64,000 nucleotides of DNA from positions 186,001 through 250,000 of the forward strand of contig NZ_QHKL01000003.1 in the NCBI RefSeq assembly GCF_003947415.1. The letters run 5' to 3'. The position numbers and the translations under genes are program-made. Source of the stretch: Amycolatopsis sp. WAC 01376 (GTDB lineage Bacteria > Actinomycetota > Actinomycetes > Mycobacteriales > Pseudonocardiaceae). Shown piece by piece: positions 44,846 to 53,551 of this stretch. Numbering within the stretch: position 1 is the stretch's first letter; every line of letters starts with the position of its first letter. Under the pieces are notes generated by a model. It did not search any database. It saw only the letters and a list, made by a program, of their open reading frames with translations, and had not been told where the DNA came from.

Positions 44846-44880
44846 GGGCCGCGCGACTTCTCGTTGCGTGGCCCCGTTTC
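44846..44880 (+). terminator. Hairpin after the major capsid gene
   Basis: GGGGCCGCGC (44846-44855) pairs with GCGTGGCCCC (44867-44876) with one G-T pair, 11-nt loop, then GTTT. It starts 14 bp after the capsid stop inside the late operon, so it likely lowers expression of the downstream connector genes relative to capsid. Confidence 0.65.
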
Positions 44881-44895
44881 CGGAAGGAGGGCGTC

Positions 44896-45324
44896 ATGCC
44901 GGACACCTGGGCCACCGTGGCCGACGTTCTCACCTACGCCAAGGCCACCGTCGACCAAGACGAGGTGCTGTCGGCGCAGGCCGTGATCAACACTTACGCC
45001 GGCCGATTGCCGGTGGACGCCGACCGGATCGGCGCCCGGGACCAGTACTGGTTGAAGCTCGCCGTGGCCTACCAGGCCGCGTGGCAGCTCGCGCAGCCCG
45101 ACCAGTTCGAGCGGCAGGACATCACGTCCACCGGCGGCGGGCAGTCGACGCAGGGCACCGAGACCTGGCTGACTCTGGCCCCGCACGCGGCGCAGGCGCT
45201 GCGGCGCGTGTCCTGGCTCGGCTCCGGTTCACTACACGTCCGGGCCTCGGGCGAGACCTCGGACGGGCCGCGCGAGGTGTACGGCGATGACGACGGCGAT
45301 CCTGGCACCTGGCGGACAATCTGA
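44896..45324 (+). CDS. Head-tail connector (adaptor) protein
   Basis: 142 aa, mostly helical. Seen: TWATVADVLTYAKATVDQDEV and YAGRLPVDADRI, the pattern of Gp6/gp15-like adaptors that sit under the portal. AAGGAGGG precedes ATG 44896. It overlaps the next gene by one base (TGATG). Placement between capsid and HK97-gp10-like genes supports the call. Confidence 0.78.
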   Translation: MPDTWATVADVLTYAKATVDQDEVLSAQAVINTYAGRLPVDADRIGARDQYWLKLAVAYQAAWQLAQPDQFERQDITSTGGGQSTQGTETWLTLAPHAAQALRRVSWLGSGSLHVRASGETSDGPREVYGDDDGDPGTWRTI

Positions 45325-45668
45325 TGTGGGCACGGGCGACGTGCCGGGCATCGATCTACCGGGGCACCACGCCGTCGGACTTTGGCGATCCGGTGCCGAA
45401 CAACCTCATTCCGGCGGCCAGCGGCGTCCTCGCCGCGATCGAGGAACGCGACTCCCGGGTCTGGGACCCGGCGACGCAGACCGCGCGCGTGGTCCGCGTC
45501 GCCAAGGCAGCGCTTCCGTCCACGACGGACATCCTCACCGGCGACCGGCTCAAAGACGACACGCACGGCGTGCTGTACCTGGTCCAGAACGTCACGCGCC
45601 CACGCACGGCAGGCCGTGTCCCGGACGTGCAACTGGACCTCAAACGGGTCGGCGACGACGGGGGGTGA
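45324..45668 (+). CDS. Head closure (stopper) protein
   Basis: 114 aa, beta-rich (YLVQNVTRPR, VPDVQLDLKRV). The size and position, second after the capsid, match head-closure proteins of SPP1-gp16/HK97-gp7 type. No sharp motif, so the call rests on synteny. Coupled to its neighbours by TGATG and a 3-bp gap. Confidence 0.68.
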   Translation: MWARATCRASIYRGTTPSDFGDPVPNNLIPAASGVLAAIEERDSRVWDPATQTARVVRVAKAALPSTTDILTGDRLKDDTHGVLYLVQNVTRPRTAGRVPDVQLDLKRVGDDGG

Positions 45669-45671
45669 GCC

Positions 45672-45995
45672 GTGGCGGAGTACCGCGAGACCCCGGACTG
45701 GCGGGAGCAGATCACCGCCGACGTCCGCGAGTTGTTCGGCCGCCTGGTCGGCGAAGTCCTCGACGACGCGAAGCGCCTGGTTCCAGTGGATACCGGGCAC
45801 CTGCGGGAATCGCTGTCGGCTGAGATCAACGGCGACACCGCCCGGATCGGCTCGGAGCTGAACTACGCCTTGTACGTCGAGGAAGGCCACCGGGTCGCGT
45901 ACGCCGGGCCGGACGGCGAGACCGTCTTCACCGGTGACGTGGTGCCGCCGCAGCCGTACCTGCGTCCGGCGCTCTACCGACGGCGGGGTGCGTGA
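45672..45995 (+). CDS. HK97 gp10-like tail completion protein
   Basis: 107 aa. Seen: DDAKRLVPVDTGHLRESLSAEI and YALYVEEGHR, then QPYLRPAL, the clear signature of the HK97-gp10 family that joins head and tail. It starts at GTG 3 bp after the previous gene, and its stop overlaps the tail terminator start. Confidence 0.88.
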   Translation: MAEYRETPDWREQITADVRELFGRLVGEVLDDAKRLVPVDTGHLRESLSAEINGDTARIGSELNYALYVEEGHRVAYAGPDGETVFTGDVVPPQPYLRPALYRRRGA

Positions 45996-46456
45996 TGACG
46001 GCCCCGTTCCTGTACGCCTCGGACGAGGCGGTGACGCTGGCCTGGCTGACGCAACTGGACGGGTTCTCGGCCGGGATGGTCGGAGAGACGCTTCCCCGCG
46101 ACACCAGTGCCTGGGCGACATCGGGGTTCGTGACCGTGGCGGTGGCCGGCGGTTCGACGGTGCCGGAGTTCCGGCTGGAGTCGCCGGTAATGGACGTGCG
46201 CGGGTGGGCGACCACACCGGGCACGGACGCGCCACCGTGGAACAAGGCGCGCAACCTCGCGCTGAGCGTGCAGGCGGGAACCTACCGGCGGGAGCCGTGG
46301 TTCGTGCCGCTGACCGCGTGCAGTGAGAACGCCGTCGTGAAGACGGCCTACGTCCTCGGGAAACCGAGGCGGGCGTATGGCGACTTCGGCGACTACGCCG
46401 TGTACGCCCTGGATCTGGTTCTGAACTGGGTTCCGGTCGCCAAGAGCACCCCGTGA
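45995..46456 (+). CDS. Tail terminator protein
   Basis: 153 aa, alpha/beta. Seen: WLTQLDGFSAGMV, VTVAVAGGSTVPEFRLESPV and the late YAVYALDLVLNWVP. The position between gp10-like and major tail genes and the size match tail terminators. ATG 45995 (TGATG with the previous stop) is preferred over GTG 45992. Confidence 0.72.
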   Translation: MTAPFLYASDEAVTLAWLTQLDGFSAGMVGETLPRDTSAWATSGFVTVAVAGGSTVPEFRLESPVMDVRGWATTPGTDAPPWNKARNLALSVQAGTYRREPWFVPLTACSENAVVKTAYVLGKPRRAYGDFGDYAVYALDLVLNWVPVAKSTP

Positions 46457-46513
46457 GGGGACTGACCACCAACCTTTCGGGCCACAAGGCCCTCAGTCCT
46501 CTTTGGAGTGATC

Positions 46514-47122
46514 ATGGCCGACACCTTTGGCCTCCAGCCGGGAAACCTGGTGATGGGGCCCGCCCGGCTCTACATCTATCGTTTCGCTTTCGACCCGACG
46601 CTGTCCTACGAGCCCGCGCTGGCGGACATCAACATCGCCCCGGCCGCGTCGGCCTGGTACGACACGGGCATCACGCTCGGCGGCACGAACGTCAGCATCA
46701 GTCCGACGTGGACGCCGCTCACCGGTGACCAGCTCGTCGACAAGCTCGGCGCGAGGCTGACCGACCGCGACATCAAGGCGACGGTGAACTTCGCCGAGAT
46801 GACGCGCACGAACCTCGCCTACGCGTGGAACATGACCGCGGGCCCGACCGGCTCGAACTACCGGGTGTCGGACCTCAACGCCGGGCAGACCGCGAACCGG
46901 GCGCCGTACCGGACGCTGCTGGTCGACGGTCTCGGCCCGGACGTCGAGGACGGCTCGGTGTCGCTGAAGCGGCGTGCGATCTTGCGGAAGTCGCTGCCCT
47001 CGGGCGACACCGCGCTCAACTGGGAGAAGGCGAACCAGCAGGCGCTGGCCGCCGAGTTCCAGGCGTTCTTCGTCACCGAGGCCATCAGCCCGATCCGGGT
47101 CATCGACGAAGACGAAGTCTGA
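46514..47122 (+). CDS. Major tail protein
   Basis: 202 aa, beta-rich tube subunit. Seen: VMGPARLYIYRF at the start and VSISPTWTPLTGDQL plus AFFVTEAISPIRVIDED at the end, typical for actinophage tail tubes. TTGGAGTG precedes ATG 46514. A terminator-like hairpin follows at 47137, as after the capsid gene, consistent with the second most abundant virion protein. Confidence 0.82.
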   Translation: MADTFGLQPGNLVMGPARLYIYRFAFDPTLSYEPALADINIAPAASAWYDTGITLGGTNVSISPTWTPLTGDQLVDKLGARLTDRDIKATVNFAEMTRTNLAYAWNMTAGPTGSNYRVSDLNAGQTANRAPYRTLLVDGLGPDVEDGSVSLKRRAILRKSLPSGDTALNWEKANQQALAAEFQAFFVTEAISPIRVIDEDEV

Positions 47123-47136
47123 TCCATCCCCAAGAC

Positions 47137-47192
47137 GCAGCCTCGTTCCGCGCGCACCTGACGGCGTGCGGGGCGGGGCTGCCCCCATTTTT
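47137..47192 (+). terminator. Hairpin with T-run after the major tail gene
   Basis: A long imperfect GC hairpin, GCAGCC at 47137 to GGCTGC ending 47182 with inner GC pairs, followed by ATTTTT (47187-47192). It lies between the major tail and tail chaperone genes and should reduce transcription of the minor tail genes. Confidence 0.65.
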
Positions 47193-47218
47193 CCTTGTCC
47201 TGTCAGGAGGACCACCTC

Positions 47219-47623
47219 ATGGCCGCATCCACCCCGCGCAAGACGACCACCCGCAAGACCGCACCGCGTAAGAGCACGCCCACGAAGCCGAAGGCCGATC
47301 TCGGTGTCGTGCTCGACGACGCCGAAGCGCAGGCCGAAATCGACGCCCTGATCGCCGACCGGGAGCCGCTGTTCACCATCGGCGGCGTCACGTACACGAT
47401 CCCGAAGCGGGTCCCGCCGTCGTGGTCGTTGCAGGCGTACAGGATCGCCGTGGAGCAGGGCAGCGCGGCGTCGCTGCATTTCGCGGCGGAGAAGCTGCTG
47501 ACCCCGGAGGCGTGGAACGCGCTGGTCGAGTGCGAGACCGTCACCGAGTCCAAGATGCGCACCGTGCTCGATGCGCTGGTGGACCGGATTCTGCCGGATG
47601 GGGTTCTCGGCCCAAAAGCGTGA
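47219..47623 (+). CDS. Tail assembly chaperone, short form
   Basis: 134 aa. Seen: a Lys/Thr/Pro-rich start (TTTRKTAPRKSTPTKPK), then YTIPKRVPPSWSLQAYRIA and a helical end, as in actinophage G-type chaperones that coat the tape measure. The frame ends in GGC CCA AAA GCG TGA, containing a slippery heptamer. AGGAGG precedes ATG 47219. Confidence 0.85.
   Translation: MAASTPRKTTTRKTAPRKSTPTKPKADLGVVLDDAEAQAEIDALIADREPLFTIGGVTYTIPKRVPPSWSLQAYRIAVEQGSAASLHFAAEKLLTPEAWNALVECETVTESKMRTVLDALVDRILPDGVLGPKA
47611..47617 (+). promoter_or_regulatory. -1 programmed frameshift site CCCAAAA
   Basis: The zero-frame phasing is C CCA AAA, an exact X XXY YYZ heptamer, 4 bp before the stop of the short chaperone. 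Slipping back one base continues as P-K-S-V-M-D-A-W into the open frame that ends at 47976. This is the conserved G/GT tail-chaperone arrangement. Confidence 0.88.
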
Positions 47624-47976
47624 TGGACGCCTGGCACGCGCGGCTGTCGGCGGTGGGCTGGTTCTTCGCCCACATCGAGGACGTGTTGAGCGACATGTCC
47701 GTGTTCCACCGTGTCGACGAGCTGGACCAGCTGCCCGCGTCGGTGTTCCTGCCGCGCATGGTCCGCCTGACGCTCTACGACGGCGCCGTGCGCCACGCCC
47801 TGCGCCGCGACGCCGAGCTGTCCGCAATACCCGCGCCACAAGCAGAAACCCGGCCCGCTGACGCGCCGCCGGAGCCGGTGCGTGCGCACACCGCCGACGA
47901 GTTGAAGGCGCTGAACAAGACCCGCGAATACGGGCCGCTGGGCGTGAACCAAGCCGGGGTCTTCGACTTCGGCTGA
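47617..47976 (+). CDS. Tail assembly chaperone, frameshift extension (T part)
   Basis: About 120 residues (KSVMDAWHARLSAVGWFFAH, then HIEDVLSDMSVFHRVDELD...) made only by the -1 frameshift, giving a GT-type fusion of about 250 aa. Seen: helical, with an acidic C-terminal segment (HTADELKALNKTREYG). No ribosome site of its own. It ends 18 bp before the tape measure gene, exactly where the T part lies in lambda-like phages. Confidence 0.85.
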   Translation, partial: SVMDAWHARLSAVGWFFAHIEDVLSDMSVFHRVDELDQLPASVFLPRMVRLTLYDGAVRHALRRDAELSAIPAPQAETRPADAPPEPVRAHTADELKALNKTREYGPLGVNQAGVFDFG

Positions 47977-47994
47977 CCGGGGAGGGGGCACGCG

Positions 47995-50900
47995 GTGACC
48001 GCACCTGGTGGCGACTTCAAACTGGCAGGCGCCTACGTCGAAGTCCGTTTGAAGGACGAAACGTCCGGCGACGAGAAGCGCATCCGGGCGAAGATCGAGG
48101 GCGAGAAGCCTGTTTCGCTCGACACGGCGCTGAAGGACCCGAAGAACACCCGCCTGATCAAGGAGAAGATCGAGCGGGAGACGAAGCCGGTTCTACGGCC
48201 GGAGGTCGACGAGAAGTCCACGCGCGACTCCGCGCGCAAAGCGGGCAAGGGCGCCGAGGATGAGCTGAGCCGTTCGGCGCGGCGCGCTAACGCGCAGTTC
48301 GACGCCTTGAAATTCCTCGGCTTGTCGGTCGGATTGCCTGCTGCCGCAGCGGTTGGCGCGGCCGGGGCGACGGCGTCGCTCGCGCTGGTGGCCGGCGGAT
48401 TCGCCGCACTCGGCGTGTACGCGGCCTCGTCCTCGGACCAGGTGCAGGCGGCCGCCAAACGCATGGCCAACGGCGTCCTCGACGACGTGACCAGCATGGG
48501 CAGCGCCCTGGAAGACGACATCGTCGGGGCGCTGGGGCACGCTGGGCAGGCATGGGACCGGCTGGCGCCGCAGGTCCACAGCGCGGTGAACGCCTCCAAG
48601 CCCGCTGTGCGCGAGCTGACGGGTTCGGTGACCGACTTCGCCGAGAACGCAATGCCCGGGATGGTCACCGCGGTCAAGGCCTCGGAACCGGCCCTCAAGG
48701 GCTTGCACAGCCTCGCCTCACAGGCAGGCACCGGGCTCGGCCTGTTCTTCGCGAACGCCGCACAGGGCAGCGAAGGCGCGCAGCGTGGGTTCGTCGTGCT
48801 CGGCTCGACGGTCGCCTTGCTGGAAGCGCGGCTCGGGACGCTGTTCGCGAACCTCGCGCGCGGAAGCTCGGGCCCGCTGTCGTCGCTGTACGTCCTGGTC
48901 GATCAGGCCACGGGCGCGTTGAACGACATGACCGCGCAGGGTTCGGCGGCGATCGGGTTCCTCGGCGGCTTCACCAACACCGGTGTCGGCGCGGTGTCGA
49001 TGCTGCGGCTGCTCGTGTCGCTGCTGTCGATGCTGCCGCCGGGGATCGGCCAGTTCGCCGGATCACTGACTGCGGCGGCGATGATCGCGAACCGGTTCGG
49101 TGTGGACGTCGGCGCCGGGTTCCGGGGCATCGGGGACCAGGTCCGCAACGCGCAGGGCGCGGGGAACAAGTTCACGACCTTCCTCGGCGGCCTGGCGGGC
49201 GGGTTCACCCCGGCCACCCTGGCGGTGGGTGCGTTCGGGCTGCTGCTCTCGATCCTCGGGCAGAAGCAGGCCGAAGCTGCCGAGCGTGCCTCGCGGCACA
49301 CGCAGGCGGTCAACGACATGACCGAGGCGTACCGCCGCGACAACGGCGTCATCGGCGAGAACGTCCGGCAGACCGCATTGAAAGCGTTGGCGGACAAGGG
49401 CGCGTTCCACTCGAACGAGCGGCTGGGCGTGTCGATGGGCACCGTGTCAGCGGCTGGCTTCGGCCAGGCGGACGCGCTCAAGACCGTCAACGACAGCTTC
49501 CGTGGCTACCTGACCAACCTCGTCCAGTCCCACCAGGTCGGTGGCGACGTGCTGGACATGGTCCTGCGCCAGGCGGACGCCTACGTGAAGGAAGGCGGAT
49601 CGGCAGAGGACACCGTCGACGCGATGACCGCGCGGCGCATGGCGTCGCTGGAGTTGTCGGACGCCGAAGAGGCGCAGCTGGTCTCGACGTTGAAGAACGT
49701 CCGCGCGATCAACGAGCAGGCCGGGGCATCCGCCGAGGGCGCACGCAAGGCGGCCGAGCTGGAAGCCGGGCTACGCAAGATCGAATCCATCGCCGCACGG
49801 GGCATGCCCCCGGCGATGTACGCGGCGAAGGCCGCTTCGGCGGATCTGGAGGCCGCGTTCGAGACGCTGAACCAGACCGGCGGAGACGTGGCAGCCAAGG
49901 GCCAGGCGATCATCGACGTGATGCTGCGGCTCTCCGGCCAGACTCCGAGCGTCGAGGAAGCGTTGCAGGCGTGGAACGACGGGCTGCGCGGCATCGGGGA
50001 ATCCTTCAAGGGCGCCAACATCCCGGGCCATGCGAAGGATCTCGTGGATGCTTCCGGCGCGATCAACACCGTGTCCGACGCGGGGTCGAAGCTCCAGGAC
50101 ACCGTGCAGAAGGGAGCGACCGACTTCGCCGCCTACGCCCAGTCCCTCAAGGACGCGGGCACGCCGGTGGAGGAGATCAAGGGCAAGCTCACCGGCATGC
50201 GCGGCGAGTTCGCCGCGCAGCTGAAGCAACTCGGCCTGAACGACACCCAGATCGGGAAGATCCTCGATCACTACGGGATGTTGCCGGACAAGGTGATCAC
50301 GCAACTGGGCCTCGAAGGTGACGCCGAGACCCAGCGGCAGCTGACGGACATCCGGTCGCAGCTCGCCGCTGTGCCGGACAACAAGGGCATCGCGGTCAAG
50401 GCGCTGACCGACCCGGCGATCCGTGCGCTCGGCGAGCTGGGCATGAAGGTCGTGAAGCTGCCGGACGGAACGTTCCGAGTCTTCGCCGACACCGAACCCG
50501 GTAGGGCGGCGGCGGCCAAGCTGCTCAACGACGTCGGGAACAGTGACGCGACCGCCACCGTGTTCGCCAACACGAATCCGGCGGACAGTGCGGTGACGAA
50601 CTGGAAGAACGTCACCACGGCCACAGTCGGCAACACGACCACGTACACGAGCACCGACCCGGCCACCGGAGCGGTACGGCAGTGGAAGGCCACCACGGAC
50701 GCGACGGGCGCCATCACCCGGACGTTCTCCGACATCAACCCGGCCACAGGAGCGGTGCGAGTCTGGAAGCAGCAGGCCGACGGTACATGGGCTGAAGCCC
50801 ATGCCCGCGCAGATGTGGCGGCGGCCGAGGCAGCGCTCAACCATGCCGCGCGAGACCGGACTGCCTACATCCGCACCATCACCGTCGGTACGCCAGGCGG

Positions 50901-51264
50901 TGGCGGGGGCGGCAGCCTGAACGGGCCGAGGGTCCCGAACGCGCAGGGCAACATCCTGAAGTTCTTCGCGGGCGGTGGTTTCGAGGGCCTGACCCCGATG
51001 TCGTCGATGGCGCAGATCGTGCCGCCGAACACATGGCGCGTCGTCGGGGACAACATGCGCGTGCCCGAGTCCTACATCCCGCTTGACCCGCGCTCGGCGC
51101 GATCACAGCGGCTGCTGGACGAGACGAACGCGCGCATGGGCCGCACGCCGGTGGCCGGCGGTGGGGTGACCAACCACATCACCGTGCACACCGCCGCGAT
51201 GGAGCCCTATGCCGTAGCCGCGGCGGTCTCGGCGGAACTCGGCTGGGCCATGAGGGGAGGCTGA
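47995..51264 (+). CDS. Tape measure protein
   Basis: 1089 aa, the longest gene of the late operon. Seen: a charged helical start, hydrophobic helices (VGLPAAAAVGAAGATASLALVAGGF and LVSLLSMLPPGIGQ), long Ala-rich helices, and at about residues 850-930 three related units with NPATGAV..WK. Length sets tail length, here roughly 160 nm by the usual 0.15 nm per residue. No clear peptidase domain seen. GGGAGGGGG precedes GTG 47995. Confidence 0.92.
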   Translation: MTAPGGDFKLAGAYVEVRLKDETSGDEKRIRAKIEGEKPVSLDTALKDPKNTRLIKEKIERETKPVLRPEVDEKSTRDSARKAGKGAEDELSRSARRANAQFDALKFLGLSVGLPAAAAVGAAGATASLALVAGGFAALGVYAASSSDQVQAAAKRMANGVLDDVTSMGSALEDDIVGALGHAGQAWDRLAPQVHSAVNASKPAVRELTGSVTDFAENAMPGMVTAVKASEPALKGLHSLASQAGTGLGLFFANAAQGSEGAQRGFVVLGSTVALLEARLGTLFANLARGSSGPLSSLYVLVDQATGALNDMTAQGSAAIGFLGGFTNTGVGAVSMLRLLVSLLSMLPPGIGQFAGSLTAAAMIANRFGVDVGAGFRGIGDQVRNAQGAGNKFTTFLGGLAGGFTPATLAVGAFGLLLSILGQKQAEAAERASRHTQAVNDMTEAYRRDNGVIGENVRQTALKALADKGAFHSNERLGVSMGTVSAAGFGQADALKTVNDSFRGYLTNLVQSHQVGGDVLDMVLRQADAYVKEGGSAEDTVDAMTARRMASLELSDAEEAQLVSTLKNVRAINEQAGASAEGARKAAELEAGLRKIESIAARGMPPAMYAAKAASADLEAAFETLNQTGGDVAAKGQAIIDVMLRLSGQTPSVEEALQAWNDGLRGIGESFKGANIPGHAKDLVDASGAINTVSDAGSKLQDTVQKGATDFAAYAQSLKDAGTPVEEIKGKLTGMRGEFAAQLKQLGLNDTQIGKILDHYGMLPDKVITQLGLEGDAETQRQLTDIRSQLAAVPDNKGIAVKALTDPAIRALGELGMKVVKLPDGTFRVFADTEPGRAAAAKLLNDVGNSDATATVFANTNPADSAVTNWKNVTTATVGNTTTYTSTDPATGAVRQWKATTDATGAITRTFSDINPATGAVRVWKQQADGTWAEAHARADVAAAEAALNHAARDRTAYIRTITVGTPGGGGGGSLNGPRVPNAQGNILKFFAGGGFEGLTPMSSMAQIVPPNTWRVVGDNMRVPESYIPLDPRSARSQRLLDETNARMGRTPVAGGGVTNHITVHTAAMEPYAVAAAVSAELGWAMRGG

Positions 51265-51265
51265 T

Positions 51266-52141
51266 GTGCCTACCTCGGTGATCCTGCCGGTGTACTCGAT
51301 CGGTGGCTGGTCGGCCAATGTGGACGACGACTTCGGCTGTCGGTGGGTAGTCACAGCACAGACGCTCAATAGCGGCTCAGGCCGCAAGTTGCACGTGACG
51401 GAGCGGCCGTTCGGGATGGGTGCATACCGCGCGCGCTCGTACTCGGCGGCCCGCTCCGACACCTTGCGAGGCTGGTGCCAAGCACCGGACTTCGCGGGAG
51501 CGGCAGCAGCACGAGACCGGTTGCTCGGCCTGTTCCCGGACGGTGCGCAGCTCGCGCTCGTGAAGTCCGACGGCATTTCGGCGCGGCAGCTGCTGGTCGA
51601 GTTGGACGCGGATGCGCCGAAGCTCGACGGTTGGGCGGATGCACAGGGTTTCGACTGGCAACTGCCGCTCTACGCAGCCGATCCGCGCTGGCTCGACACA
51701 GCTGTGCAGACGGCCGGGCCGTTCACCGTCGGCGGCGCGGCGACCGACGGCCTCGACTGGGGTACCGGCGGCCTGGACTGGGCGAACGGCGGCCTGGACT
51801 GGGGCACCAGCGGGAACGGCGGCGTGCTGTCGCTGAACAATCTCGGCACCGCGCCAACGTGGCCGGTCTTCACCATCGTCGGACCTCTGACGAACCCGAC
51901 ATTCACCAACCCGGCGACCGGCGACGTGATCGCTTACACCGGCACCGTCGAGGCCGGACAGACGTTGGTGATCGACACCAGCCCCTTCACCCGCTCGGTC
52001 GCGCTCAACGGCGTCGACCGTTTTGGGTTCCTCGCCTCTGCCCAATGGATCGAGATCCCGCCCGGCGGGCAGGTGACTGTCCAGTTCTCCGGCACCGGCG
52101 CGGGAACCGTCACCGCCACCTGGCAATACGCCTACAACTGA
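51266..52141 (+). CDS. Distal tail protein (Dit-like)
   Basis: 291 aa, beta-rich, directly after the tape measure. Seen: YRARSYSAARSDTLRGW in the N-terminal hub-type domain, a central triple repeat GLDWG-TGGLDWA-NGGLDWG (about residues 152-172), and a beta-sandwich end (GVDRFGFLASAQWIEIPPGG). It should form the ring at the tail tip. GTG 51266 overlaps the ATG at 51264 in another frame; the protein starts MPTSVILPVYS. Confidence 0.78.
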   Translation: MPTSVILPVYSIGGWSANVDDDFGCRWVVTAQTLNSGSGRKLHVTERPFGMGAYRARSYSAARSDTLRGWCQAPDFAGAAAARDRLLGLFPDGAQLALVKSDGISARQLLVELDADAPKLDGWADAQGFDWQLPLYAADPRWLDTAVQTAGPFTVGGAATDGLDWGTGGLDWANGGLDWGTSGNGGVLSLNNLGTAPTWPVFTIVGPLTNPTFTNPATGDVIAYTGTVEAGQTLVIDTSPFTRSVALNGVDRFGFLASAQWIEIPPGGQVTVQFSGTGAGTVTATWQYAYN

Positions 52142-52152
52142 GAGGGGGCCTG

Positions 52153-53289
52153 ATGCCCACCAACGCGGCAGCGACCGGCTTCTGGTCAGCGATGCCCGGC
52201 GGCTCGCGCGCCAACAACGCCCGCCAGGGTCGTGCCCTGCTCCAGGGCGTCTACCAGAACAACGACGCGACCCCGATGAACGGCACGCGCTCCGGTGTCG
52301 TGCCGACGACGTGGGACGCGGCGAACACCCGTTTCGCCGACCTGCTGGTGACGGTCACGTCCGGGCTGACGATGAGCGTGGCGCCCGGCTCGGCCGTGGC
52401 GCACCGGTCCGGCCAAGGCCCTTACGAGGGCTGGCTGCTCGCGGCGGCGTCGGTGACGTGCGACCCCGCGCCCGCCTCGAACCCGCGCAACGACTTGGTC
52501 GTCATGCGCTGGTACGACTCGACGCAGGGCGACACATCGCCGGACGGCAATCCGTGCCGGATCGAGATCATCACCGGCACGCCGGGCGCGGTACCTGTGG
52601 ACCCGATCACGGCGAACAGCCTCGGTGTCTACACGAGCTTCCCCACCACGGGCGGCGGGATCGGTATCCCTCTCGCGCGAGCGCAGGTGTCCACCGGCGG
52701 AGTGATCACGCTGACCCGGCTGCGGCGCTCGGTCGGCGTCATCGGCGCGACCCGCGCGCTGATGGAAGGTGACAGCGACACCGCGGGCAACGTCGGTGAC
52801 ACCCGATACAACCCGGCGACCGACACGTTCGAGGTGCGCGACAGCGCCGGGAACTGGCGGAAGATCCGCTTCGGCTCGGACATCGGCGGTGAATGGCGGG
52901 CGAATGCCGCGCAGTCGCTGACCAACGGCGGCGCCGTGCGGCTGAACTTCCCTACCGCAGTGGTCGCGGGCAACGGGATCACATTCAACGGGACGAACAC
53001 GTGGACCATCGGGTCAGACGGCGTGTACTCGTTCTTCGCGCAGGCGCGGAAAACCGTTGCTGCGGCGCAGGACGCGATGCACATCACCGGCACGACCTAC
53101 AGCGACTCCACGCTGATTCTGCCCGGATCGTCGGTGAGCGGGTACGGCGACGTGCACGTCTCAGGATCGGTGTATCTGACCGCAGGCACTCAGGTTTGTG
53201 CCTGGTACTACTCCGGCAGCGCGACGGCGAACAGCTACACCACCCGCTATCCGATGTTCAAGATCTGGAAACAGCAGGCCGCTGCATGA
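52153..53289 (+). CDS. Minor tail / receptor-binding-type protein
   Basis: 378 aa. Seen: an N-terminal FWSAMPGGSRANNARQGRAL part resembling baseplate-upper-type proteins, and a C-terminal jelly-roll-like domain (about residues 240-378; GVYSFFAQARKTVAA, then YLTAGTQVCAWYYSGSA) similar to C1q/TNF-like phage tips. It may contact host surface glycans. ATG 52153 follows GAGGGGG. Confidence 0.65.
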   Translation: MPTNAAATGFWSAMPGGSRANNARQGRALLQGVYQNNDATPMNGTRSGVVPTTWDAANTRFADLLVTVTSGLTMSVAPGSAVAHRSGQGPYEGWLLAAASVTCDPAPASNPRNDLVVMRWYDSTQGDTSPDGNPCRIEIITGTPGAVPVDPITANSLGVYTSFPTTGGGIGIPLARAQVSTGGVITLTRLRRSVGVIGATRALMEGDSDTAGNVGDTRYNPATDTFEVRDSAGNWRKIRFGSDIGGEWRANAAQSLTNGGAVRLNFPTAVVAGNGITFNGTNTWTIGSDGVYSFFAQARKTVAAAQDAMHITGTTYSDSTLILPGSSVSGYGDVHVSGSVYLTAGTQVCAWYYSGSATANSYTTRYPMFKIWKQQAAA

Positions 53290-53305
53290 CAGAACGGAGA
53301 AGTCG

Positions 53306-53548
53306 ATGAGCTGGGTTCCCGTGATTCCGAAGTACCGCTTCCTGGCGTGGACCGGCAGCAACCTTTCCGAGTGGCAGGAACGGTTTCCGAATGCCAAGGT
53401 TGTCAACGTCAACCAGTTGAGCTACGGCCCGTCGATGGGGCCGATCGACATCGGCGACGGCGTGGTCGAAGGCCCCGGCGGGATCACCACGTGGTGGATC
53501 ACCCCCGGCGATCTCGCCGTGCAGTTCGACGTCGTGGCCGAGGAATAG
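53306..53548 (+). CDS. Small tail-region protein
   Basis: 80 aa (MSWVPVIPKYRFLAWTGSN...), mixed alpha/beta, with GGITTWWITPGDLAVQF at the end. GGAGA precedes ATG 53306. Position among tail genes only; similar short proteins occur next to Gp37-like tail proteins of actinophages, function unknown. Confidence 0.65.
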   Translation: MSWVPVIPKYRFLAWTGSNLSEWQERFPNAKVVNVNQLSYGPSMGPIDIGDGVVEGPGGITTWWITPGDLAVQFDVVAEE

Positions 53549-53551
53549 GCC

